From Lutimaribacter_A marinistellae (GTDB lineage Bacteria > Pseudomonadota > Alphaproteobacteria > Rhodobacterales > Rhodobacteraceae): DNA of 64,000 nucleotides. The stretch lies in the NCBI RefSeq assembly GCF_042648365.1, contig NZ_JBHRXI010000016.1, positions 434,001-498,000 on the forward strand, read 5' to 3'. Made by a program: the position numbers and the translations under genes. Of this stretch, positions 17,901-26,778 are shown piece by piece. The notes below the pieces were generated by a model that saw only the letters and a program-made list of their open reading frames with translations, did not search any database and had not been told where the DNA came from. The number at the start of each line of letters is the position of its first letter. Positions within the stretch are counted from its first letter, which is position 1.

Positions 17901-19316
17901 ATGTCCGAGATCTGGGAGATGACGGCAAGTCAGATTGCCGCTGCTGTAAAGTCTGGACGCTTGTCCGCCATTGAAGTGACGAAGGCGCATCTTGAACGGC
18001 TCGCCAGCATAAACCCCGCAATCAATGCAGTGGTACAAGAATTTCCCGAAGAGGCATTAGACGCCGCGGGGAAAGTGGATGCAGCGATTGCACGTGGTGA
18101 GGATCCGGGCCCTCTGAGCGGTGTGCCGGCAACCATCAAGGTAAATGTTGATCAGAAGGGCCATGCAACCACTAATGGAGTCCGATTGCAGCAAGCGCTA
18201 ATCGCCAGGGACGACAGCCCAGTCGTTTCAAATATTCGAAAGGCGGGCGGCATCATCGTAGGGCGGACAAACACTCCGGCGTTCTCGATGCGCTGGTTCA
18301 CCAAGAACGATTTGTACGGTCAGACACTGAATCCCAGGAACAGAGAGATCACACCAGGAGGGTCGTCGGGTGGCGCTGCTGCAGCGGTTGCAGCGGGCAT
18401 ATGTGCCATAGGGCACGGTACGGATATCGCTGGGTCGATCCGGTATCCTGCTTATGCCTGTGGCCTGCATGGATTGCGTCCAACACTGGGCCGCATTCCA
18501 GCATACAATTCCAGTGCGCCCGATCGCTTTATCGGTGCGCAACTGATGGCTGTGTCCGGCCCGATCACGCGCAGCATGGCCGATCTCGACATCGCGTTTG
18601 CCGCAATGTCGGCGCCAGATCCCAAAGACCCCCTATATGTCCCTGTGGCGCGCGACAGTGTCGACTTTCCGAAACGTGCCGCCTTGACGGTTTCACCAGA
18701 TCATCTCGAGGTGAATGAAGATGTTTGCGCTGCCCTTCTGGATAGTGCGAACCGGATGCGCGACGCGGGTTGGATCGTGGAGGAGGTGGACTGTCCACCG
18801 ATGAGGCGCGCAGCCGATATCAACGCGTGGCTGTGGATGGGCGAAACGCAGTTTGGAGCGGCCGAGATGGTGGCCCGCGAGGGCGAGGCGGACTCGCAGT
18901 TCGTCTTCGCTCAGATGTCGCAATACTCAGGCGAGGTGGGGTTCACCACTTTGATGGAGGCGCTTCAGGCACGCATAGGCATAATGCGCCAATGGGACTT
19001 GTTCCTCCGCGATTATCCTGTCGTCCTGTGCCCTGTCTCCGCTGAATTGCCGTTCGATCAACAACTTGATGTCAGTTCGGACGCCGCCTTCGGGCGGGTT
19101 TACGAAGCTCAACTGACACAAAGGGCGCTACCGGTGATTGGTGCGCCAGCTCTGACGGTGGCGACGGGCGAAATCAATGGGCTGCCGGTGGGCGTTCAGC
19201 TAATCGGTCCGCGCTATCGGGAGGACATCCTGATCGCCGCAGGGCATGATATCGAGTCTGCAGGCAGCCCGATAAGGGTTGCAAATCCGGCATGGGGTAA
19301 GGTTGAGAACCTTTGA
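17901..19316 (+). CDS. Amidase (amidase signature family, 471 aa)
   Basis: A soluble amidase-signature hydrolase. The catalytic triad can be placed: Lys80 in GVPATIKVNVDQKG, the cis-serine Ser155 in GGSSGG, and the nucleophile Ser179 in GTDIAGSIRYPA. The spacing of 24 between the two serines is the family norm. It hydrolyses a carboxamide to acid and ammonia; the exact substrate is not evident. GatA itself is unlikely because no gatC or gatB is adjacent. The ATG at 17901 follows AGGAGATG. The gene is near the leftward Liv transporter and amide/amine catabolic cluster but points towards it (convergent), with a 467-base gap. Confidence 0.88.
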   Translation: MSEIWEMTASQIAAAVKSGRLSAIEVTKAHLERLASINPAINAVVQEFPEEALDAAGKVDAAIARGEDPGPLSGVPATIKVNVDQKGHATTNGVRLQQALIARDDSPVVSNIRKAGGIIVGRTNTPAFSMRWFTKNDLYGQTLNPRNREITPGGSSGGAAAAVAAGICAIGHGTDIAGSIRYPAYACGLHGLRPTLGRIPAYNSSAPDRFIGAQLMAVSGPITRSMADLDIAFAAMSAPDPKDPLYVPVARDSVDFPKRAALTVSPDHLEVNEDVCAALLDSANRMRDAGWIVEEVDCPPMRRAADINAWLWMGETQFGAAEMVAREGEADSQFVFAQMSQYSGEVGFTTLMEALQARIGIMRQWDLFLRDYPVVLCPVSAELPFDQQLDVSSDAAFGRVYEAQLTQRALPVIGAPALTVATGEINGLPVGVQLIGPRYREDILIAAGHDIESAGSPIRVANPAWGKVENL

Positions 19317-19783
19317 TTTCAGGCTAACCGCGGGATCATCCGCCTGGCGTTGAAGTTTTGCGGTTACACAAGGCGCAAGGATGGTCCGCCCGGAACCGTA
19401 GCAACCAACTTTTGCCGTGCTGGACGACCGCACCGGTGGTAATTGGTGCTGCTGTCAGCCTGGAAACGGGAATGTGGGTGAGCGATCGGGCAGAGGACGC
19501 GTATTTCCCATTCCGGCGGCGGGAGAGCGTTGCTCCGGTTTTGGCGCATGTGGAGCTTGCAGAGGTTCGCCACCTCCCACACCTCGGGTATTGATCACTT
19601 CAGTTCGGAGCGCAGTTTGACCAATGAATGATAGGACTGCAAACGACTTCGTCGCGCGGCTCCGGCCGAGTGGGGCGGTTTACGCGCGGAACAAGGGACG
19701 GCCTCGTGCCTTCGCGGAGGCTGGTTAAAGCTGAGCTTGCAGCACCGTCGCGGGATCCCGCCCCAACCGCCCTTGAAACTTGG
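19317..19783. other. Convergent intergenic region, no gene seen
   Basis: This 467-base stretch separates the ends of the amidase gene (+) and the LivH gene (-). No convincing coding frame, IS piece or strong terminator hairpin was found. Confidence 0.45.
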
Positions 19784-20671
19784 CTACGAACGTGCGCCAC
19801 TTCGGGCTGGCAAGAGCCCGTCCGGCCGCACAAGAAGCACGCCAATAACAGCGCTCAGGACGAGGGCATCGCGGTAAGGGGCAAGCGAGTCCGGCAGGAA
19901 TGCTTGCGTGAGCACTTCGAGCGTGCCAACGACAAAGCCGCCCAGAACGGCGCCACCCAGGCTGCCCAAACCGCCAAGAACGGTTGCAATGAAGGCTTTG
20001 AGCACCGGAAAGAACCCCATCATCGGATCAACGGAACCGCGCTGCGCGGTCCAAATCACGGCGGCGACCCCAGCCAGAAGACCCGAGATCGCAAATGCCG
20101 CTGCCACAACCCGATTGGCCCGAACGCCCAGCATGCGCAACATATCGAAATCCTCGGCGGCGGCGCGCATCGCCATCCCGATTGCCAGACGCCGAAGAAC
20201 AAAGGTCAAACAGCCAAGCGACAGGATTGTCACGATGATCGAGGCCGTCGGCGCAACACCAATCGTCAATCCGCCGATCTTGTAAGAGCTGGACCACGCA
20301 GCCGGAAACGAGATAGGCACGGGGCGAGCCGATATACCGTTTTGAAACAGCACCTTGAGGATTTCCGACACCGCGAAACTCGTGATCAAAAGCGAAATCA
20401 CGTCAGCGCCGCGCATGACGCGAAAGGCCGTTCGTTCCATCGCAAGAGCCATGACAACCGCAGCGCCCAATCCCATGCACAGTGCGGCCACCGGCGGAAA
20501 ACCCAAAAGCATGGACAGGAAGATGCCATACCCCCCGAAGGTCATGATCTCTCCGTGGGCAAAGTTGATCAGCCGGACGATGGAAAAAACGATGGCCAAA
20601 CCAAGTGCGAGCATCGCGTAGATGCCGCCGAGGCTCAGCGCGTTGATGAGTTGTTGTACCAGTTGATCCAT
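19784..20671 (-). CDS. livH: Branched-chain amino acid-type ABC transporter permease (LivH)
   Basis: A 295-residue permease with about eight membrane helices. It starts MDQLVQQLINALSLGGIYAM and carries the family motifs GLAIVFSIVRLINFAHGE and, near the end, FIATVLGGLGSLGGAVLGGF. This is one of the two membrane subunits of a Liv-type (HAAT) importer. It is the last gene of a leftward operon and begins 3 bases after the LivF stop codon. The partner membrane subunit is the LivM half of the fusion gene at 22573-24438. The actual substrate could be an amino acid, amide or other small nitrogen compound. Confidence 0.92.
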   Translation of the reverse strand: MDQLVQQLINALSLGGIYAMLALGLAIVFSIVRLINFAHGEIMTFGGYGIFLSMLLGFPPVAALCMGLGAAVVMALAMERTAFRVMRGADVISLLITSFAVSEILKVLFQNGISARPVPISFPAAWSSSYKIGGLTIGVAPTASIIVTILSLGCLTFVLRRLAIGMAMRAAAEDFDMLRMLGVRANRVVAAAFAISGLLAGVAAVIWTAQRGSVDPMMGFFPVLKAFIATVLGGLGSLGGAVLGGFVVGTLEVLTQAFLPDSLAPYRDALVLSAVIGVLLVRPDGLLPARSGARS

Positions 20672-20674
20672 CGC

Positions 20675-21400
20675 TTAGGCTGCCAGATACGCTGATTTCA
20701 GAAGTTCGTCGCTCGCCAGGTCGGAAGGCGCGCCTTGGCCTGCGATTTCTCCATTGGCCATCACGACAGCGTGGCTTGCGACTTCCAGAGCAAGCGCCGC
20801 GTTTTGTTCGACGAGCAGGATCGAGATGCCCTCGTTCTGCAATTCTTCAATGATGGAAAAGATCGTATCGACCATCTGCGGGGCAAGCCCGAGCGAAGGC
20901 TCATCCATCAAGAGCAGCCGAGGTGCCCCCATCAGGGCACGGGCAACGGCCAGCATCTGCTGTTCCCCGCCCGACAGCAGCCCCGCAAGTTGGCGGCGGC
21001 GTTCGCCCAGAATGGGGAAGCGCTCCATCATCTCGTCGCGGCGCTTGGCAGCGACTGGCGACGTCGCCAAAGCTGTGCCCGCTACGATCAGGTTTTCCTC
21101 AACCGTCAGCGAGGCAAAGATGCGCCGACCTTCTGGGCAGATGCCCACACCCGAGCGCACGATGGCGTCGGGAGTGGATTTGGTCGTGGTGTGGCCGAAA
21201 AGAGTGACCCGCCCGGAAGTCACCGGAACGACACCGGCAATCGCCATCAACGTACTTGATTTACCGGCACCATTTGCACCCAACAGCGCAGTGATCCCTC
21301 CCGTGGAGAGGCCAAAGCTGATGCCGCGTACGGCCCTGACAGGTCCGTAACGCACATCAAGCGCCTCAACCTCGAGGATCGGATTCATCTGATCGGCCAT
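20675..21400 (-). CDS. livF: Branched-chain amino acid-type ABC transporter ATPase (LivF)
   Basis: The start at 21400 (MADQMNPILEVEALDVRYG) lies four bases after the upstream stop. A longer frame into the preceding gene is not credible, and a Met four codons further in is an alternative. The Walker A motif GANGAGKSST, the signature LSGGEQQMLAVARAL and the Walker B motif LLLMDEPSLGL are intact. At 241 residues it is standard for LivF. It powers import together with the LivG domain of the fusion protein. Confidence 0.92.
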   Translation of the reverse strand: MADQMNPILEVEALDVRYGPVRAVRGISFGLSTGGITALLGANGAGKSSTLMAIAGVVPVTSGRVTLFGHTTTKSTPDAIVRSGVGICPEGRRIFASLTVEENLIVAGTALATSPVAAKRRDEMMERFPILGERRRQLAGLLSGGEQQMLAVARALMGAPRLLLMDEPSLGLAPQMVDTIFSIIEELQNEGISILLVEQNAALALEVASHAVVMANGEIAGQGAPSDLASDELLKSAYLAA

Positions 21401-21404
21401 CGGA

Positions 21405-22553
21405 TCAGGGTTTTGGCAGGGTCTCGGGATCCGCCATCTCGCGCAGGACGAACTCCTTTTCGCCATCTGCGGTGATCCGGGCCACGACAACCTCGCGCAG
21501 AGGCATGCGATCTGTACCCTTGAAGGTGAAGTTTGACATGGTGGCCTCGCCATTCTCGATCTCGGCCATGGCGGCGCTGACGGCCGCTGGGTCGGTCGTG
21601 CCCGCTGCTGCAACGGCTTGCTCGATCATGTCGGCGATGTCACATCCGTTCACGTAGTAGTTGTTGTCCGGTTTGGTGCCTGTCGCTTCTTCGAAGCGTG
21701 TGATGAAATCGGCATAGGCGGAGCCTTCGTCCGGGAAACCGCCCGATGTGTGAACGACTCCACTGACCACCTCGCCCAAACCGCGCACCGTAGGTGTGTC
21801 AAGTACATCGCCGCCCATTACTTGCGTCTCGACGCCAGCTCCTCGCAAGGCGCGAATGAATGCGGGGAAGTCCGGTTCCCATGCCCATGTGACGATAACA
21901 TCCGGAGTGGTCTCCGCGTTCTGGATGTTCGTTACGATGGCGGAGAAGTCGGGCTGATTTAGGCTATAAGTGCTCTCACCAACCACCTCGCCGCCAAGTG
22001 TCTTGAAGACCTCACCGAAGTAACGCGGTCCACCAAGCGAATAGGCGCTGTCTGGCGAGGTAAGCAGCCAGGCTTTCTCGAAGCCCTGATCGCGCGCATA
22101 GCCAGCCAATACCGCGCCTTGCTGGTTGTCGGCGGGGTAGCTGCCGAATACATGCGGGCCGACCTGCGTCAAAACAGGTGCCGTGCCAGCGAATGTCATT
22201 GTTGGCACCATGTCGGGGGCGGTGATCTGAGCGGCAGCGATGGTCGGGTCGGCGTCGGCGGAAGACACAATGAACTGCGCGCCGTCATCAAGCATCTCCT
22301 GCACGACCTGCACACCAAACGCAATGTCGGAGCGCGTGTCTTTCACGATCAATCTGACAGGTATTGTCCCATTCAGGCCTCCATTGGCCATTTTCTCGTC
22401 CATGCAGAACTTGAAACCGGCGTAGGCAGGACCGTCATACGGGGCGAGGTAGCCAGATTGTGCCGACATTACGCCGATAACGTACTCCTCGGCAAAGCTT
22501 GCGCTAGCGAGTGCCGCGACGGCGGTGCCAAGCAAAAGTGATTTCATCTTCAT
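21405..22553 (-). CDS. Periplasmic substrate-binding protein of the Liv-type transporter
   Basis: The start at 22553 (MKMKSLLLGTAVAALASASF) is chosen over a TTG at 22568 because AAAGGA lies at the right distance. A classic signal peptide with cleavage after SFA is visible. The mature protein has the Peripla_BP_6 fold pattern: YVIGVMSAQSGYLAPYDGPA near the N-terminus and PVRLIVKDTRSD after about 50 residues. At 382 residues it is normal for the family. It captures the substrate in the periplasm for LivH/LivM. The binding pocket cannot be matched to a particular compound by eye. Confidence 0.9.
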   Translation of the reverse strand: MKMKSLLLGTAVAALASASFAEEYVIGVMSAQSGYLAPYDGPAYAGFKFCMDEKMANGGLNGTIPVRLIVKDTRSDIAFGVQVVQEMLDDGAQFIVSSADADPTIAAAQITAPDMVPTMTFAGTAPVLTQVGPHVFGSYPADNQQGAVLAGYARDQGFEKAWLLTSPDSAYSLGGPRYFGEVFKTLGGEVVGESTYSLNQPDFSAIVTNIQNAETTPDVIVTWAWEPDFPAFIRALRGAGVETQVMGGDVLDTPTVRGLGEVVSGVVHTSGGFPDEGSAYADFITRFEEATGTKPDNNYYVNGCDIADMIEQAVAAAGTTDPAAVSAAMAEIENGEATMSNFTFKGTDRMPLREVVVARITADGEKEFVLREMADPETLPKP

Positions 22554-22572
22554 GTTGTTTCCTTTCAAAGAT

Positions 22573-24438
22573 TTAGTTGGCTAGGACTTCTTTGGGAGGA
22601 GTGGTATCGGCAGCACGGGCCACCCGACCGCGACCGATGTAAGCTTCGATTACGTGAGGGTCGGCGCGCACCTCTTCGGGGGTGCCTTCGGCGATCTTCT
22701 GGCCCCGGTTCATCACGATGATATGGCTGCACAGACGATTGACAAAGCGCAGATCATGGTCGATCAACAGGATGCCGATGTTGCGATCTTCGCGGATGCG
22801 TATGAGCCGGTCGGCAAGATCATCCGTTTCCGCCGGGTTCATCCCGGCCGCCGGTTCGTCCAGCAATAGAATGGCCGGGTCCTGCGCCAGAGCCCGGGCA
22901 ATCTCCAATCGCTTGCGTGCGCCGTATGGCAGGTTTTCGGCGCGCATTGCGGCAATGTCGCGCAGATCAAACGCGTCGAGTTCGCGCAACGCGATGGCAT
23001 TGGCATCTTTGCGGCTGAATCCAGCGGCCAGTGCGGCAACCAACACATTTTCAAAGGCGGTCAGGCCAGAGAAAAGGCGCAGGTTCTGAAAACTGCGGGC
23101 CACGCGGTATTTGATGATGCGATGTCTTGGCAAGCCAGTCAGGCTTGTGCCATCGATTTCCGCGGTCCCGGCATCAGCGCTGTATTGTCCGGTGATCAGG
23201 TTGACCAAGGTCGATTTGCCGGCCCCGTTCGGCCCGATCAACCCCGTGATCCGGCCTGCAGGCACGTCAAAGCTGACATCGGCCACTGCTTGGACACCGG
23301 CAAACGCCCTCGAAAGGCCGCGCGCTTCAAGTGTTTCGGATGTCACGGGACGAGGCGCCGGAGCGGCCTTGGCAGTGCCCTTGATACGCTGAAACATCCG
23401 CGCGCCGGCACCGGGACCCAGCTCAAAGCTTCCAACCAAACCTTGGGGGCGCAGCCAAATGACCAACAGGATGGCAATACCCAAAGAGACGGTCGTCAGG
23501 CCAAAGACCTCGGGCAGGGTAACACTACCAAGGGTGATACCGCCTTCGAGGTTTCTTACCGTGTTCTGCAGTAGGGTGACCGCCACAACGCCGACGACGG
23601 CACCGCCTACGGAACTCATGCCGCCGACGATCATCATGACGACATGGGCGAAGACGAGGCTGAGATAGAACGACGCCGGTGAAAACGCGCCCAGGATATG
23701 CCCGTAAAGTGCCCCCGCGACGGTGGCCAGAGTACCGGACAAGGTCCACGCCACCAATCGCGCACGCCTCGGCGAGATTCCCAGAGCGGTCGCCGCGTCC
23801 TCATCATCTCGGACAGCACGGGCAAAAAAACCCCATCGGCTTTCGCGAAAAAGCCGGGCGATCAGAATAAACAGCATGGCTGCGATCAGAACAAAGGTCA
23901 GATCGGTTACCCTTGGTACGCCGTAAAATGTCTGGCTGCCGCGGGTGAACTCGCGCGCACTGATGGCAATGCTATGGACGATGATCAAAAGCCCGAGTGT
24001 CGCGATTGCTGCCGACGGCCCAAGCAGCCGCGAAATTGCGCTTCCTGTGAGCAGTGCAAAGGTCAGGCCTGCCAACAGGACAAGGGGCAAAGCACCCAAA
24101 ACGCTCAACTCGTAGCCGGCAAGCCACGCGGGCAAATCCGGCAATGCACTGCGCTGCAATCCTGCGGGCATCGTCAGGATACCCGACAGGTAGGCCCCCA
24201 GAGCCATGAACGCGCCATTCCCGAACGACACGATGCCCGTATTCCCGCAATAAATGGCCAAGGCGACCACTGCTGCCACGTTCACGCACATCAGAACGGC
24301 AATGCGCTCTCCGGTTCGTCCGAAAACCAATGTCAGGAAGGCGACTGTGCCGATCAACACCCCAAGCGCAGCGAATGTGCGTGCCACGTTGGCCGCACGA
24401 AGTTGGGCCGGATGGGCGCGAAGCGGCTCGCCGTTCAT
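22573..24438 (-). CDS. Fused permease-ATPase subunit (LivM-LivG) of the Liv-type transporter
   Basis: One 621-residue protein with two parts. Residues ~1-335 are the LivM-type permease, with about nine membrane helices, NTGIVSFGNGAFMALGAYLS near residue 65 and GGMSSVGGAVVGVVAVTLLQ near residue 272. Residues ~365-610 are the LivG-type ATPase, with Walker A GPNGAGKSTLVN, a signature-region LPYGARKRLEIARAL and Walker B ILLLDEPAAGM. The linker around residues 340-365 is Ala/Pro-rich. LivM-LivG fusions are known but less common than separate genes. The start codon overlaps the upstream hydrolase stop by one base. The signature motif lacks the usual LSGG, as is common in LivG (LPYGxxRxLEIARAL). Confidence 0.9.
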   Translation of the reverse strand: MNGEPLRAHPAQLRAANVARTFAALGVLIGTVAFLTLVFGRTGERIAVLMCVNVAAVVALAIYCGNTGIVSFGNGAFMALGAYLSGILTMPAGLQRSALPDLPAWLAGYELSVLGALPLVLLAGLTFALLTGSAISRLLGPSAAIATLGLLIIVHSIAISAREFTRGSQTFYGVPRVTDLTFVLIAAMLFILIARLFRESRWGFFARAVRDDEDAATALGISPRRARLVAWTLSGTLATVAGALYGHILGAFSPASFYLSLVFAHVVMMIVGGMSSVGGAVVGVVAVTLLQNTVRNLEGGITLGSVTLPEVFGLTTVSLGIAILLVIWLRPQGLVGSFELGPGAGARMFQRIKGTAKAAPAPRPVTSETLEARGLSRAFAGVQAVADVSFDVPAGRITGLIGPNGAGKSTLVNLITGQYSADAGTAEIDGTSLTGLPRHRIIKYRVARSFQNLRLFSGLTAFENVLVAALAAGFSRKDANAIALRELDAFDLRDIAAMRAENLPYGARKRLEIARALAQDPAILLLDEPAAGMNPAETDDLADRLIRIREDRNIGILLIDHDLRFVNRLCSHIIVMNRGQKIAEGTPEEVRADPHVIEAYIGRGRVARAADTTPPKEVLAN

Positions 24439-25082
24439 CAGCCGCCCGCCTTAAGTTCCCCGATCAACTCGGCGCTGGTCACTTGACGGCAGTAGCCTTT
24501 AATCGCGCTCAACGAGTTGTTGTGGCGTTCTTGCGAATAGGTCAAACAGGCGTCGGTTACCTGCGTGACCAGGTATCCAAGGTCACAGGCATCGCGGATT
24601 GCGCTCTCGACGCACTGGTCCGTGATCAGGCCCGCAAGGACCAGCTGCCGTACTCCGAGGTTACGCAAGATGTAGTCGATATTGGTCGAGACGAAAACCG
24701 ACGACGATGACTTGGGCAACACGATTTCGTCCACTTCCGGCGCGATCCGGTCAATGACCTTGCCGTCCCAACTGCCTTTCGGAACGTTGAACCCGGTGAT
24801 CTTGTAATCGAGGGAGCGGTCCCGGCCATCCAGCGTCAGGCTCTCGATAGTGGTATACATGACTTCTACGGCAGCGGCCCGTGCAGCCTTTTGAATCGCT
24901 TGCATGTTTGGAATAACGCGGCTGTCCAACTGGTCGAAATACCATCCGTATTTCCCTTCGAAATCATTCGGGGACAACCCTTTGAACTCGGCCCCGTCGC
25001 GCTCGGCCGAGAAATTCTGCACGTCGATGAAAAGAAGCGCAGATTGATCCGGCACAAGCGGAACGTCGCGGGTTAGTGTCAT
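24438..25082 (-). CDS. Cysteine hydrolase (isochorismatase-like family)
   Basis: The start at 25082 (MTLTRDVPLVPDQSALLFID) follows GGAGACAGG and overlaps the preceding stop (ATGA). The product has 214 residues. The catalytic triad of the isochorismatase-like superfamily is visible: Asp20 in LLFIDVQN, Lys124 in VLPKSSSS and Cys157 in LITDQCVES. Family members hydrolyse amides such as N-carbamoyl compounds, nicotinamide, biuret or ureidoacrylate. The position between an N-formylglutamate amidohydrolase-like gene and a Liv-type importer suggests it works on an imported nitrogenous substrate. The exact reaction is not predictable. Confidence 0.88.
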   Translation of the reverse strand: MTLTRDVPLVPDQSALLFIDVQNFSAERDGAEFKGLSPNDFEGKYGWYFDQLDSRVIPNMQAIQKAARAAAVEVMYTTIESLTLDGRDRSLDYKITGFNVPKGSWDGKVIDRIAPEVDEIVLPKSSSSVFVSTNIDYILRNLGVRQLVLAGLITDQCVESAIRDACDLGYLVTQVTDACLTYSQERHNNSLSAIKGYCRQVTSAELIGELKAGG

Positions 25083-25852
25083 GTTCCTGTCTCCTGCATG
25101 ACGGACGATATCGCGTGGGCAATCATCCTTGCCCATTCGGCAGCCCCCTGTGCATCGGAAATCAGATCATTGCGAATTTCGATAAGGGCGTGAGCCGCGC
25201 CACTGGGCTCTGCATGTCGCGGGATGAACCAATCGGTCTCATCATCAATCTGATAGGGTTGGTTCACCGCCATGGTCAGCCCCGGCTTTTGTCGCGCGAT
25301 GGCCTCCAAGAGCGCATGCGCCGTGCTCATGTCGCGGCGACTGAGAAAGCCGGCATGCCAAGGCCGTGAGTTGCCGTCCATGATCGGGGTGAAGGAATGG
25401 ATTGAAAAGCAACCTTTCGGTTGCAAAGTGCGCATCATGTCGATGAGGGTGTTATCAAGCGGCGCGAAAATCTCTTCGACCCTTTGAAGCTGCTGTTCGG
25501 GGGTGATCCCCACATTGCCGAAAATAGTGACACCATCGACCTCTACCGGAACGGCGTGTGGGCTGTCCGGCGGGCGGTTCGCGTCGATCACAAGTCGGCT
25601 GTAAGCCTGGATCACAAGCGGAGCGTTCAAGTGCGAGGCGACATCCCGCGCAACGGCAAGCGCACCGATATCCCAGCCTCGATGACTGTCGATTACATTC
25701 TGCGATACCCCCAGTTTTGCCAGCGATTTTGGTATTGCTTGGCCGGCATGCTCGCAGAGCAACAGGACTGGTGCGTGCGACTCGGCATTTACAATCGACA
25801 CCGGGGATGGGTCGGAATCACTGAGAATCGATGTGACTGCGTTGGACGACAT
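25079..25852 (-). CDS. N-formylglutamate amidohydrolase family protein
   Basis: A 257-residue protein of the HutG/FGase family, with PVLLLCEHAGQAIPKSL near residue 28 and the SHRGWDIGALAVAR motif near residue 55. YSRLVIDANRPPDSP (about 85-99) and FSIHSFTPIMDG (about 148-159) are also typical; His and Glu in these motifs ligate the metal. The family hydrolyses N-formyl-L-glutamate to glutamate and formate, but many members outside the histidine pathway probably act on other N-acyl amino acids. No other hut gene is here. It is the first gene of the leftward operon, directly behind the triple operator. Confidence 0.85.
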   Translation of the reverse strand: MSSNAVTSILSDSDPSPVSIVNAESHAPVLLLCEHAGQAIPKSLAKLGVSQNVIDSHRGWDIGALAVARDVASHLNAPLVIQAYSRLVIDANRPPDSPHAVPVEVDGVTIFGNVGITPEQQLQRVEEIFAPLDNTLIDMMRTLQPKGCFSIHSFTPIMDGNSRPWHAGFLSRRDMSTAHALLEAIARQKPGLTMAVNQPYQIDDETDWFIPRHAEPSGAAHALIEIRNDLISDAQGAAEWARMIAHAISSVMQETGT

Positions 25853-25866
25853 AGCCTTCAGCGTTG

Positions 25867-25918
25867 GAAAAATTGTTTTCTATGTCAACAATTTTTGATT
25901 GACTGAAAAATTGTTTTC
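25867..25918. promoter_or_regulatory. Probable RpiR operator: three copies of AAAAATTGTT in the divergent promoter region
   Basis: GAAAAATTGTTTTC occurs exactly twice, at 25867-25880 and 25905-25918. Between them, at 25888-25897, lies the same core in inverse orientation (AACAATTTTT). Each outer copy is a near-palindrome with GAAAA and TTTTC arms. Copy centres are about 18-20 bases apart, close to two helical turns. The cluster is in the 80-base gap between the amidohydrolase gene (-) and the RpiR regulator (+). RpiR-family regulators commonly bind such sites beside their own gene, so joint control of both arms is likely. Confidence 0.7.
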
Positions 25919-25932
25919 ATCATTCTGGTGAA

Positions 25933-26778
25933 ATGACAGTAAGAACGACCATCAGTGCAGCCTCCGATAGCCTCACCCAGTCAGAGAGGAAATTGGCCGC
26001 AACGCTCCTGTCGAATTACCCTTTCAAGGGTTTGCTAAACATCCAGGAGCTTGCCGAAGAGGCCGGTGTCTCTGCTGCGTCCATTTCCCGTTTCACGATC
26101 AAGCTGGGGTTGGACGGGTATGCAGATATGCAGCGAAAACTGCTGGAAGAGCTGCGCAGTGGTGATATCTCGCCGGTCGATTTGCATGACCGGAGTACCC
26201 GGATCGAAGGCAGCTTTCTTGCGGGCTTCCTGGCACGGGCCGCGGCTCAAATTGAATCCGCCGGGGACGCCATCACAGACGGTCAATTCGACCGTATCAC
26301 TGCGCTTCTTTCGGATCCGCGTCGACAAGTCTTCGCAATGGGCGGTCGGATCAGCGACACCATTGCACGGCACATGACCTTTCACCTCGCGCAATCCCGC
26401 GAAAACGTGCACCACATAGCGCGCGATCCCGAGTCCTGGCCGGTCCACCTGTTGGAAATGAAACCGGGGGACGTGGTTTTCCTGGTGGACTTCCGACGCT
26501 ACGAACATGCGTTGGAACGTCTTGCACAAGCAATGGCTCGGAAACGCGTAAAGATCGTGCTGCTGACCGACAGCTGGCTTTCCCCAATCAAAAATCACGC
26601 GGCAGAGGTGCTGGCGGTACCGATCGAGACGGGCACGATCTGGGACAGCTATGCCGCAGCGCTGGCCATCGTCGAGGCCATCGTCGCGCGTATTGCAGAG
26701 CTGACCTGGGAACAGACGCGCGAACGTATCGAAATGTGGGATGCAACCCGCGCCCTGATAACGGAGACCAAGACATGA
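25933..26778 (+). CDS. MurR/RpiR family transcriptional regulator
   Basis: A 281-residue regulator. The N-terminal ~77 residues are the RpiR helix-turn-helix (LTQSERKLAATLLSNYP, then IQELAEEAGVSAASISRFTI and LGLDGYADMQRKL). Residues ~115-260 form a SIS domain that normally senses a phosphorylated sugar or other metabolite (GGRISDTIARHMTFHL; KRVKIVLLTDS). The ATG at 25933 lies 15 bases after the last operator copy, so autoregulation is likely. Its end overlaps the next gene by four bases. It probably controls both the glutamine-synthetase-like gene and the leftward transporter/hydrolase operon. Confidence 0.9.
   Translation: MTVRTTISAASDSLTQSERKLAATLLSNYPFKGLLNIQELAEEAGVSAASISRFTIKLGLDGYADMQRKLLEELRSGDISPVDLHDRSTRIEGSFLAGFLARAAAQIESAGDAITDGQFDRITALLSDPRRQVFAMGGRISDTIARHMTFHLAQSRENVHHIARDPESWPVHLLEMKPGDVVFLVDFRRYEHALERLAQAMARKRVKIVLLTDSWLSPIKNHAAEVLAVPIETGTIWDSYAAALAIVEAIVARIAELTWEQTRERIEMWDATRALITETKT

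Noticed and set aside
17491..18021. Minus-strand frame of 176 codons upstream of and into the amidase gene
   Set aside because: The part inside the amidase gene is antisense shadow, and the remainder has no recognisable domain and no binding site.
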